Shown: in pieces, positions 6,050 through 11,745 of the stretch | Layout: every line of letters starts with the position of its first letter | Position numbering within the stretch: position 1 is the first letter of the stretch | NCBI RefSeq assembly: GCF_030525755.1 | Contig: NZ_JAUNEC010000046.1 | Location: 1 to 13,154, forward strand | Source: Alysiella sp. | GTDB lineage: Bacteria > Pseudomonadota > Gammaproteobacteria > Burkholderiales > Neisseriaceae | Direction: 5' to 3' | Length of the DNA: 13,154 bases | Position numbers and translations under genes: made by a program | Notes under the pieces: model-generated | Databases searched by the model: none | What the model saw: the letters and a program-made list of their open reading frames with translations, nothing else | Told to the model about the DNA's origin: nothing

Positions 6050-8335
6050 TTATGCTTTTTCGGTTTGTTTAGAAAGCACACGTTTACGCGTTTTTTTGAA
6101 ATCCAATACCGTTTGATGCCGACTTGTATCCCAATCAATGTACACCTTACCACCGTTTATCAATTTGCCAAACAACAATTCGTCTGCCAAAGCTTTGCGA
6201 ATTTCATCTTGAATCAAGCGATGCATAGGGCGTGCACCCATCTGTGGGTCAAAACCTTTTTCTGCCAAGTGCTGACGCAAACACACACCAAATTCAGCTT
6301 GCACATTTTTCTCGGATAACTGTGTCGCCAACTGCATCAAGAATTTATCTACTACACGTTCAATAATAGGCAAAGTAAGTGGTGCAAATGGAATAATGGC
6401 ATCTAAACGGTTGCGGAATTCAGGTGTGAATTGTTTTTTGATGTCCATCATTTCATCGCCACGTTCGCGCTTGCTGGTAAAACCCAAACTGGGGCGATTC
6501 AATGCTTCTGCGCCTGCGTTGGTGGTCATAATCAAAATCACGTTGCGGAAATCTGCGCTACGTCCTGTATTATCGGTTAATCTACCGTTGTCCATCACTT
6601 GCAATAAGACATTGTAAATGTCGCGGTGTGCCTTCTCAATTTCATCCAACAGCAATACGCAATAAGGTTGTTTGTTAATGGCTTCCGTCAGCAAACCACC
6701 TTGTTCGTAACCCACATACCCTGGTGGCGCACCAATTAAACGCGATACCGCATGTGCTTCCATATATTCCGACATATCAAAACGTTGCAATGGTATACCC
6801 AGCGTGTAAGCAAGTTGTTTTGCCACTTCGGTTTTGCCCACGCCCGTAGGTCCTGAAAACAGGAAACTGCCAATGGGTTTTTCAGGTAGCCCCAAACCCG
6901 AACGCGACATTTTAATCGCAGAAACCAAAGCATCAATCGCATTGTCCTGCCCAAATACCATGCTTTTTAAATCACGCGCCAAATATTGCAAAACCTGTTT
7001 GTCATCATGAGAAACGGTTTTTTCAGGAATGCGTGCCATTTTGGCAATCACCGTTTCAATTTGCACCTTGTCTATTATGCTCACTCGGTTTTCAGGCAGC
7101 ATCAAACGTTGTGCTGCACCTGCTTCATCAATCACATCAATGGCTTTATCAGGCAAGAAACGGTCATTGATGTAACGCGCTGAAAGTTCTGCGGCTGCCT
7201 GAAACGCATCTTCGCTGTATTGCACCTCATGATGTGCTTCAAACATAGGCTGTAAACCTTTGAGTATGGCAACAGTTTCCGCTACCGATGGTTCTGCCAC
7301 ATCAATTTTTTGAAAACGGCGACTTAAAGCATGGTCTTTACTCAATACTGTGCGAAATTCTTCATAAGTGGTTGCACCAATGCAACGCAAATGCCCCTTT
7401 GCCAAAGCAGGTTTCAGTAAGTTGGACGCATCTAAACTACTTCCTTGTGTACTGCCCGCACCAATAACCGTATGAATTTCATCAATAAATAAAATCGCAC
7501 CTTCAATTTCTGCCAATGCTTTTAAAACTGCTTTCAAACGCGCTTCAAAATCGCCACGGTATTTGGCACCTGCCAACAAGGCCCCCATGTCCAAAGCAAA
7601 TACATTTGCACCTTTTAAAACTTGTGGCACAACATCTTGTTCAATCAAATACGCTAAACCTTCTGCCAACGCCGTTTTACCTACCCCCGCCTCGCCTACC
7701 AGCAAAGGATTGTTTTTTCGGCGACGACACAATACCTGCAATAAGCGTTCCATTTCTGTTTTTCGCCCAATTAAAGGGTCAATGCGCCCTGCCCTAACTT
7801 CTTCATTCAAATTAATGGCATAGGTTTGCAAAGGTTTGCTGGCAAGTTTATCGTCTTCATCATTGTCATCATCATGGCTGCCTGAAAACTCACGCTCATC
7901 GTCATCATCTGAACCATGAGCCAAATAACGCAACAATTCATAACGCGAAACATTTTGCAACTGCAAAAAATACGCTGCTGGACTTTCTCCCTCGTCTAAA
8001 ATCGCCACCAAAACATCTGTGGGCAATACTTCATCTTGTGAAGAATGTTGCACATGAATCATGGCACGCTGTATCACACGCTGAACACCAATGGTTGGAC
8101 TGGGGTCGCCATAGTTATCATAACGAAACTTAGGGGTATTTTCCTCAATGCTGGCAGCCAGTTGCTCTTTCAACAATAAACTGTCTGCACCACAATGCAC
8201 CAATGCTTTGCGAACGGTATCCGAACCATCAATAATGTTAAACAACAAATGCTCCAAACCCACCAATTCATGATTGGCAGAACGCGCATATTGATACATT
8301 TGCTGCAAAATGTGTTCCAATTCCAACGAAATCAT
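6050..8335 (-). CDS. clpA: ClpA, ATP-dependent unfoldase of the ClpAP protease
   Basis: AAA+ unfoldase that feeds substrates to ClpP and receives N-degron proteins from ClpS. Start chosen at MISLELEHIL (8335): it matches the conserved N-terminus, has AGAGGAA 5 bases upstream and overlaps clpS as ATGA; an in-frame extension of 17 residues to 8386 is unlikely. The 761 residues show the N-domain (1-140), Walker A1 GEAGVGKT (214-221), Walker B1 ILFIDEI (281-287), Walker A2 GPTGVGKT (495-502), Walker B2 VLLLDEIEKAH (560-570), the TTNAG sensor region, and a ClpP loop reading LGF (617-619) where E. coli has IGL. The linker at 142-162 is unusually acidic and carries a DUS. AAGCTGCCTGAA (6035-6046) lies between clpA and maf. 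No clpP is in the window. Confidence 0.97.
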   Translation of the reverse strand: MISLELEHILQQMYQYARSANHELVGLEHLLFNIIDGSDTVRKALVHCGADSLLLKEQLAASIEENTPKFRYDNYGDPSPTIGVQRVIQRAMIHVQHSSQDEVLPTDVLVAILDEGESPAAYFLQLQNVSRYELLRYLAHGSDDDDEREFSGSHDDDNDEDDKLASKPLQTYAINLNEEVRAGRIDPLIGRKTEMERLLQVLCRRRKNNPLLVGEAGVGKTALAEGLAYLIEQDVVPQVLKGANVFALDMGALLAGAKYRGDFEARLKAVLKALAEIEGAILFIDEIHTVIGAGSTQGSSLDASNLLKPALAKGHLRCIGATTYEEFRTVLSKDHALSRRFQKIDVAEPSVAETVAILKGLQPMFEAHHEVQYSEDAFQAAAELSARYINDRFLPDKAIDVIDEAGAAQRLMLPENRVSIIDKVQIETVIAKMARIPEKTVSHDDKQVLQYLARDLKSMVFGQDNAIDALVSAIKMSRSGLGLPEKPIGSFLFSGPTGVGKTEVAKQLAYTLGIPLQRFDMSEYMEAHAVSRLIGAPPGYVGYEQGGLLTEAINKQPYCVLLLDEIEKAHRDIYNVLLQVMDNGRLTDNTGRSADFRNVILIMTTNAGAEALNRPSLGFTSKRERGDEMMDIKKQFTPEFRNRLDAIIPFAPLTLPIIERVVDKFLMQLATQLSEKNVQAEFGVCLRQHLAEKGFDPQMGARPMHRLIQDEIRKALADELLFGKLINGGKVYIDWDTSRHQTVLDFKKTRKRVLSKQTEKA
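7875..7886 (+). repeat. DUS-like 12-mer in the clpA linker
   Basis: TGGCTGCCTGAA, one mismatch, sits on the strand opposite to clpA and encodes part of FSGSH (150-154), between two runs of Asp codons. Confidence 0.65.
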
Positions 8336-8634
8336 GGTAATTCCTCTACAATACACAACAAAGGATGTCCTTCTTCTGCCGCCCAAGTCATCACCTGTTG
8401 TTGCTTGGTTTGCGCAATATCACGCGTATAAGTGCCACATAAACCCTTACCTTGGTGATGCACTTGCAACATCAAATTCACTGCTTGACTTTCAGGCAGC
8501 ATAAAAATATCTTGCAAAATTGCCACCACGAAATCCATAGGCGTGTAATGGTCGTTTAATAAAAATACACCATAACGCTTTGGTGGTGTCGTTTTTTGTA
8601 AGTATGCAATGCGGTCGGTTTGAAAAACAGTCAT
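8332..8634 (-). CDS. clpS: ClpS, ClpA adaptor for N-end rule substrates
   Basis: Small cytosolic adaptor that binds proteins with destabilising N-terminal residues and docks on the ClpA N-domain. The chosen start gives MTVFQTDRIAY and 100 residues, close to the usual family length. In-frame Met codons at 8667 and upstream would add a Lys/Ile/Asn-rich leader; none of the starts has a clear Shine-Dalgarno, so the start is uncertain. Seen: core LLNDHYTPMDFVV, then LMLQVHHQGKGLCG with the pocket His, then AQTKQQQV and GHPLLC. The family motif is NDDYTPM; here the second Asp is His (codon CAT). The stop TGA overlaps the clpA ATG by the sequence ATGA, implying translational coupling. A DUS-like segment at 8491-8502 encodes MLPES. 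Confidence 0.93.
   Translation of the reverse strand: MTVFQTDRIAYLQKTTPPKRYGVFLLNDHYTPMDFVVAILQDIFMLPESQAVNLMLQVHHQGKGLCGTYTRDIAQTKQQQVMTWAAEEGHPLLCIVEELP
8341..8347 (-). promoter_or_regulatory. Ribosome binding site of clpA inside the clpS tail
   Basis: On the minus strand AGAGGAA lies 5 bases before the ATG at 8335 and decides the clpA start. It is within the last clpS codons, consistent with coupled translation. Confidence 0.75.
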
Positions 8635-8701
8635 TTTGATATCGTGGTTTGTTGTGTTTTTTACCATTTTAATAAAAATTTTCATTTTGATAAAACAAAA
8701 C

Positions 8702-8730
8702 TTGACGTAAAGCAACAATAAAGGTAAAAA
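8702..8730 (+). promoter_or_regulatory. Candidate promoter of the cold-shock gene
   Basis: TTGACG (8702-8707, 5 of 6) and TAAAAA (8725-8730, 4 of 6) are separated by exactly 17 bases. Transcription from about 8737 would produce a leader of roughly 109 bases, as in cspA-type genes. Confidence 0.5.
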
Positions 8731-8736
8731 GCCACC

Positions 8737-8845
8737 TAGCGAAAAAGCCCAGCCAGATTGAACGGTTTGCCGTATGAAGCGGTTTCAAACTTGCGGCGTT
8801 TCGCTGCTTGTTTAATTTTATTTTTTGTAAGAAAGTTAGTTTTAT
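8737..8845 (+). other. Probable long structured 5' leader of the cold-shock mRNA
   Basis: Possible pairings include AGCGAAA (8738-8744) with TTTCGCT (8799-8805) and the local hairpin CGG-TTTG-CCG. A T-rich stretch and only a weak Shine-Dalgarno (AAGAAAG) precede the ATG. Long temperature-responsive leaders are known for cspA-family mRNAs; thermosensing here is inference. Confidence 0.35.
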
Positions 8846-9049
8846 ATGGCAACTGGTACTGTAAAATGGTTCAACGATGCAAAAGGCTTCGGTTTCATCA
8901 CTCCTGATGCAGGTGGTGAAGATTTATTCGCACACTTTTCAGCCATCAATATGGAAGGCTTCAAAACCTTGAAAGAAGGTCAAAAAGTGTCTTTTGACGT
9001 AACCACAGGCCCCAAAGGTCTGCAGGCTGCCAATATCCAAGCAGTATAA
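8846..9049 (+). CDS. CspA-family cold-shock protein
   Basis: Single-domain RNA chaperone that binds single-stranded RNA and DNA and melts secondary structure. The 67 residues are the usual length. Seen: VKWFNDAKGFGFI with RNP1 KGFGFI (14-19), RNP2 variant DLFAHF (26-31; VFVHF in E. coli CspA) and the C-terminal GPKGLQAANI. The DLFAHF form is common in beta-proteobacteria. It is monocistronic, divergent from clpS, with a long leader and a strong terminator. Which csp paralogue it is cannot be decided from sequence alone, so no symbol is given. Confidence 0.95.
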   Translation: MATGTVKWFNDAKGFGFITPDAGGEDLFAHFSAINMEGFKTLKEGQKVSFDVTTGPKGLQAANIQAV

Positions 9050-9081
9050 GTTTGGATAAGGCAACTCAACTTAATAAAAAT

Positions 9082-9110
9082 AAAAAGGCAGATGATAAGT
9101 CTGCCTTTTT
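9082..9110 (+). terminator. Rho-independent terminator of the cold-shock gene
   Basis: Arms AAAAAGGCAGA (9082-9092) and TCTGCCTTTTT (9100-9110) with a 7-base loop, 32 bases after the stop codon. The stem ends in a run of five T. Confidence 0.9.
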
Positions 9111-9136
9111 GTCTGTCTTCACAACACAACATCAGC

Positions 9137-9142
9137 TATAAT
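9137..9142 (+). promoter_or_regulatory. -10 element of the fabI promoter
   Basis: A perfect TATAAT with no convincing -35 at 16-18 bases upstream. Transcription from about 9149 gives a leader of roughly 28 bases, with AAAGGA (9163-9168) 8 bases before the ATG. Confidence 0.5.
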
Positions 9143-9176
9143 GACGTTTTCGCTCTAAATACAAAGGACACACAAA

Positions 9177-9965
9177 ATGGCATTTTTACAAGGCAAAAAA
9201 ATTCTGATTACAGGCATGATTTCTGACCGCTCCATTGCCTATGGCATTGCCAAAGCCTGTTATGAACAGGGCGCAGAATTGGCATTCACTTTCGCGGTAG
9301 ATAAACTGGAAGAGCGCGTACGCAAATTGGCAAAAGAATTTGGGTCTGAATTGGTATTTCACTGTGATGTACAAAGCGATGAAGAAATCAATCAAGTTTT
9401 CTCCGATTTAGGTAAACATTGGGACGGATTGGACGGATTGGTTCACGCCATCGCATTCGCACCCAAAGAAGCATTGAGTGGCGATTTTTTAGACAGCATT
9501 TCACGCGAAGCTTTCAATACCGCCCACGAAATTTCCGCATACAGCCTGCCTGCATTAGCCAAAGCCGCGCGTCCAATGATGCAAGGTCGCCATGCTTCCA
9601 TTGTCGCCCTATCTTATTTGGGTGCAGTACGCGCCATTCCAAACTACAATGTTATGGGCATGGCCAAAGCCAGCTTGGAAGCAGGCATTCGCTTTACCGC
9701 ATCTTGTTTAGGCAAAGAAGGTATACGCTGCAACGGCATTTCCGCAGGACCAATCAAAACTTTAGCAGCAGCAGGCATTGCCGATTTCAGTCGTTTACTC
9801 AACCATGTCGCCGAACAAAATCCTCTGCGCCGCAACGTTACCATTGACGAAGTTGGCAATACAGCTGCTTTCTTACTTTCGAACTTAGCATCTGGCATCA
9901 CAGGGGAAATCACTTATGTAGACGGCGGTTACAGCATCAATGCCTTAAACGACAGTCTTCTATAA
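9177..9965 (+). CDS. fabI: FabI, NADH-dependent enoyl-ACP reductase
   Basis: Catalyses the last reductive step of each fatty-acid elongation cycle, trans-2-enoyl-ACP to acyl-ACP, in the cytosol. The 262 residues match E. coli FabI. Seen: cofactor-binding GKKILITGMISDRSIAYGIA (6-25), Asp64 region CDVQSDEEI, catalytic Tyr147 and Tyr157 with Lys164 (SYLGA, IPNYNVMGMAK), then GISAGPIKTLAAAGI (187-201) and the C-terminal ITGEITYVDGGYSINAL. Position 93 is Ala (HAIAFAP), where E. coli has Gly93, a site of triclosan-resistance mutations. The gene has its own promoter and contains no DUS. Confidence 0.97.
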   Translation: MAFLQGKKILITGMISDRSIAYGIAKACYEQGAELAFTFAVDKLEERVRKLAKEFGSELVFHCDVQSDEEINQVFSDLGKHWDGLDGLVHAIAFAPKEALSGDFLDSISREAFNTAHEISAYSLPALAKAARPMMQGRHASIVALSYLGAVRAIPNYNVMGMAKASLEAGIRFTASCLGKEGIRCNGISAGPIKTLAAAGIADFSRLLNHVAEQNPLRRNVTIDEVGNTAAFLLSNLASGITGEITYVDGGYSINALNDSLL

Positions 9966-9980
9966 ATTATGACAATCCAT

Positions 9981-10127
9981 AGGCTGAAACCTTTGTCCCC
10001 CAAATTTTGAGTGTAGCTCAAAGCACAAGTATCGGCTAATACGCAGATAATATTGAAATATTTTCAAGCATTAACAAAGAAGAGCGTGAAGAAATATGCC
10101 CCAAGGAGGGTGCAAAGGTTTCAGGCT
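9981..10127. mobile_element. Possible MITE or remnant with terminal inverted repeats
   Basis: AGGCTGAAACCTTTG (9981-9995) and CAAAGGTTTCAGGCT (10113-10127) are inverted repeats with one mismatch in 15, about 147 bases end to end, and similarity continues weakly inward (CCCCC against CACCCTCC). I recall that neisserial IS5-family ends read like GAGACCTTTGCA. No intact frame lies inside, no clean target duplication is evident, and the right arm merges into a DUS, so chance overlap is possible. Confidence 0.35.
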
Positions 10128-10151
10128 GCCTGAAAACGTTCAGGCAGCCTG
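10122..10151 (+). terminator. Inverted pair of perfect DUS, probable fabI terminator
   Basis: AGGCTGCCTGAA (10123-10134) and its reverse complement (10139-10150) form a 13-base-pair stem with loop AACG. It lies about 155 bases after fabI and 33 bases before the next gene. The T-run is delayed (TTTCAATTTTTT), so termination may be partial, and the hairpin could also lie in the leader of the downstream gene. Confidence 0.65.
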
Positions 10152-10184
10152 TATCTTTCAATTTTTTAAAGAGAAACAATTGAT

Positions 10185-10403
10185 ATGCAAAATACCGTTT
10201 TACACATACAAGGCATGAGCTGCAATGCCTGCGTTAAAAGCATAGAAAATACCTTAAGTACCACCAACGGCGTTATTCATGCCACAGTAAACTTACCTGA
10301 TGCATCAGTTCAAATTGATTTTAATCCAGCACAAACTAATATCCAAACTTTAATACAAGTTATAGAAGATGCAGGTTTTGAAGCAGAAGCACAGGCTGCC
10401 TGA
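10185..10403 (+). CDS. HMA-domain metal-binding protein, CopZ-like copper chaperone
   Basis: A 72-residue cytosolic protein of a single heavy-metal-associated domain, probably carrying Cu(I) to a P-type ATPase. Seen: beta-strand NTVLHIQ, then GMSCNAC (10-16) with metal ligands Cys13 and Cys16, and the typical ending LIQVIEDAGFEAE. No copper ATPase or regulator is adjacent, so the partner must lie elsewhere. The Shine-Dalgarno is modest (AAAGAGAAA). No promoter is evident between the upstream DUS hairpin and the gene. The stop TGA lies inside a perfect DUS, giving the C-terminus -QAA. Confidence 0.9.
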   Translation: MQNTVLHIQGMSCNACVKSIENTLSTTNGVIHATVNLPDASVQIDFNPAQTNIQTLIQVIEDAGFEAEAQAA

Positions 10404-10404
10404 A
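10393..10404 (+). repeat. Perfect DUS containing the stop codon of the CopZ-like gene
   Basis: AGGCTGCCTGAA read in frame gives (C)AG-GCT-GCC-TGA: Gln-Ala-Ala-stop. Confidence 0.85.
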
Positions 10405-10419
10405 AATATCTTGGTCAAT

Positions 10420-10460
10420 AAAAATACCCTGTTTTTAATCCATTAAAACAGGGTATTTTT
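10420..10460. terminator. Bidirectional terminator between the CopZ-like gene and tRNA-Arg
   Basis: Perfect 16-base arms AAAAATACCCTGTTTT (10420-10435) and AAAACAGGGTATTTTT (10445-10460) around a 9-base loop. It ends 15 bases from the tRNA 3' end, so it can stop both the plus-strand mRNA and the minus-strand tRNA transcript. Confidence 0.85.
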
Positions 10461-10475
10461 AAACCATCTCAATCT

Positions 10476-10551
10476 TGGCGCACCCGACTGGGATCGAACC
10501 AGCGACCTTCAGCTTCGGAAACTGATGCTCTTCCAACTGAGCTACGGGTAC
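10476..10551 (-). tRNA. tRNA-Arg, anticodon CCG
   Basis: The 76-base cloverleaf was folded by hand. The acceptor stem GTACCCG/CGGGTGC has one T-G pair, the D arm is GCTC/GAGC, the anticodon arm TCAGT-TTCCGAA-GCTGA has anticodon CCG (reads CGG), the variable loop is AGGTC, the T arm is GCTGG-TTCGATC-CCAGT, the discriminator is G and the CCA is encoded. It is convergent with the CopZ-like gene. Confidence 0.95.
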
Positions 10552-10573
10552 ATCAATGTCAAGTAAGCATATT

Positions 10574-10602
10574 AGAATACCTGAAAAAAACACTTTTGGC
10601 AA
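10574..10602 (-). promoter_or_regulatory. Promoter of tRNA-Arg
   Basis: On the minus strand: -35 TTGCCA (10602-10597, 5 of 6), 17-base spacer, -10 TATTCT (10579-10574, 4 of 6). A start near 10567 leaves about 15 bases before the mature tRNA end. Confidence 0.6.
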
Positions 10603-10686
10603 AATACAAATACCGATTTATTGCGTTTTTCAAATCTTTTTTCATCATCAAAGAAAACAAACTTTGATGCAAACCAAATTTTACGA

Positions 10687-10715
10687 TTGGAAATACCAAC
10701 AGGATTCAGTATAAT
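10687..10715 (+). promoter_or_regulatory. Promoter of the cytochrome c5 gene
   Basis: -35 TTGGAA (10687-10692, 4 of 6), 17-base spacer and perfect -10 TATAAT (10710-10715). The leader is about 70 bases to the ATG at 10792. It also argues against coding use of the upstream in-frame extension. Confidence 0.6.
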
Positions 10716-10791
10716 TAGGCAAATTCACGTTAATGTTATTAACAAACCAAACACAACCCTCAAAACTACCAAAAACGGCGAGGTCCGAAAA

Positions 10792-11622
10792 ATGAATTTC
10801 AAAAATAGAACACAAGGTTCTGTCCTAACAACCCTTTTGGGTGGCATCATCATTACAGTTGCAGCACTTTATTTATTGGTTAAATTAGCTGGCAGCGGTT
10901 TTTATAGTGATGTTGCAGACAGTACTAAAGATGCAACACAAACACGCATCATGCCATCTGGTATTTTGGTTATGGGCGATGGTACAGAACCAGGTCAGCG
11001 TACAGGCGAACAAGTTTTCAATAAAATTTGTATCCAATGCCACGCCGCAGACAGCTCCATTGCGTATGCACCCAAAATTACCCATAATGACCAATGGTCT
11101 GCTCGCATTGCACAAGGTTTCAATACTTTGGTCAAACACGCAATTGAAGGTTTTACAGGTTCACAAGGTGGTGTAATGCCTGCAAAAGGTGGGGCGGTGG
11201 ATTTAACTGATGACGAAGTAGCACGCGCAGTTGCCTATATGGCAAACCAATCAGGTGGCAATTTTACTGAACCTGCTGCAAAAGGCGGTTCAGACAGCAA
11301 AACGGCCAGTGATACCGCAACAACTTCAGATGCAGCCAATTCAGGCAGCCAAGCCGCAAGTGGACGCGGACAAGAAATCTTTGAACAATCTTGCAAAGCC
11401 TGCCATGGTGTAGATTCCCCCTTCCCTGGCGCACCCAAAATTACCAAAAATGAAGATTGGGCACCGCGTATCAAACAAGGTGAAACCATCTTGTTTAAAC
11501 ACGCCATTGAAGGCTTCACAGGCAAAGCAGGTATGATGCCAGCCAAAGGTGGTAATGCCTCATTAAGTGATGACGATGTTAAAGCAGCCGTTCAATACAT
11601 GGTAAAACAATCAGGTGGTTAA
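10792..11622 (+). CDS. cycB: Di-heme membrane-anchored cytochrome c5
   Basis: Periplasmic electron carrier held in the inner membrane, passing electrons from the bc1 complex to terminal acceptors such as cbb3 oxidase or nitrite reductase; this role is known for neisserial c5 and inferred here. Start chosen at 10792 because GAGG (10780-10783) is 8 bases upstream and an anchor helix follows; the in-frame extension to 10621 spans the promoter. The 276 residues show an uncleaved membrane segment (about 11-33), haem motif CIQCH (80-84) with Met ligand in GGVMPAKGG (M129), an Ala/Ser/Thr-rich linker (157-190), second haem motif CKACH (201-205) and its Met in GMMPAKGG (M248/M249). The halves are clear tandem duplicates (KHAIEGFTG in both). 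A DUS-like segment at 11340-11351 encodes SGS in the linker. Confidence 0.93.
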   Translation: MNFKNRTQGSVLTTLLGGIIITVAALYLLVKLAGSGFYSDVADSTKDATQTRIMPSGILVMGDGTEPGQRTGEQVFNKICIQCHAADSSIAYAPKITHNDQWSARIAQGFNTLVKHAIEGFTGSQGGVMPAKGGAVDLTDDEVARAVAYMANQSGGNFTEPAAKGGSDSKTASDTATTSDAANSGSQAASGRGQEIFEQSCKACHGVDSPFPGAPKITKNEDWAPRIKQGETILFKHAIEGFTGKAGMMPAKGGNASLSDDDVKAAVQYMVKQSGG

Positions 11623-11631
11623 TTATCAAAA

Positions 11632-11666
11632 AATCAAGCACAATCTCAAACAGATTGTGCTTGATT
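11632..11666. terminator. Strong hairpin downstream of cytochrome c5
   Basis: Perfect 15-base arms AATCAAGCACAATCT (11632-11646) and AGATTGTGCTTGATT (11652-11666), loop CAAAC. On the plus strand the hairpin lacks a T-run (GCTTTCAGG); on the minus strand it is followed by TTTTTTGA. It probably ends cytochrome c5 mRNA, helped by the DUS-like TTCAGGCAGTCTGAA at 11670-11684. Confidence 0.65.
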
Positions 11667-11687
11667 GCTTTCAGGCAGTCTGAAAAA

Positions 11688-11716
11688 TTCCAAGTTAACT
11701 GTGTCAAGTGTATAAT
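11688..11716 (+). promoter_or_regulatory. Candidate promoter of the M14 peptidase gene
   Basis: A perfect -10 TATAAT (11711-11716) with a weak -35 TTCCAA (11688-11693) at 17 bases. The leader is about 23 bases. The Shine-Dalgarno is only GAG (11734-11736). Confidence 0.5.
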
Positions 11717-11745
11717 TTCCACTCTTCCCAAACGAGCTCATCATC

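Noticed and set aside
6065..6319. Plus-strand frames within clpA (6065-6319, 6396-6617, 7516-7823, 8195-8504)
   Set aside because: All are out-of-frame shadows of clpA or clpS, with no motif, ribosome site or promoter.
8336..8386. 17-codon N-terminal extension of clpA
   Set aside because: MISLELEHIL is the conserved ClpA start with AGAGGAA upstream; the extension lies entirely within clpS and has no homology-like character.
8635..8718. 28-codon extension of clpS from a TTG at 8718
   Set aside because: The Lys/Ile/Phe-rich leader is unlike ClpS N-termini and the region is AT-rich promoter DNA. The nearer Met at 8667 cannot be fully excluded.
9029..9040. CAGGCTGCCAAT near the end of the cold-shock gene as a DUS
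   Set aside because: It matches only the first half of the DUS and lacks CTGAA, so it is a chance similarity in coding sequence.
9419..9847. 142-codon alternate frame inside fabI
   Set aside because: It is a frame-shifted shadow of fabI, rich in Arg and Ser, with no start signal.
10621..10791. 57-codon N-terminal extension of cytochrome c5 from a TTG
   Set aside because: It spans a good promoter (10687-10715), lacks a ribosome site, and the ATG at 10792 has GAGG at correct spacing followed at once by the membrane anchor.
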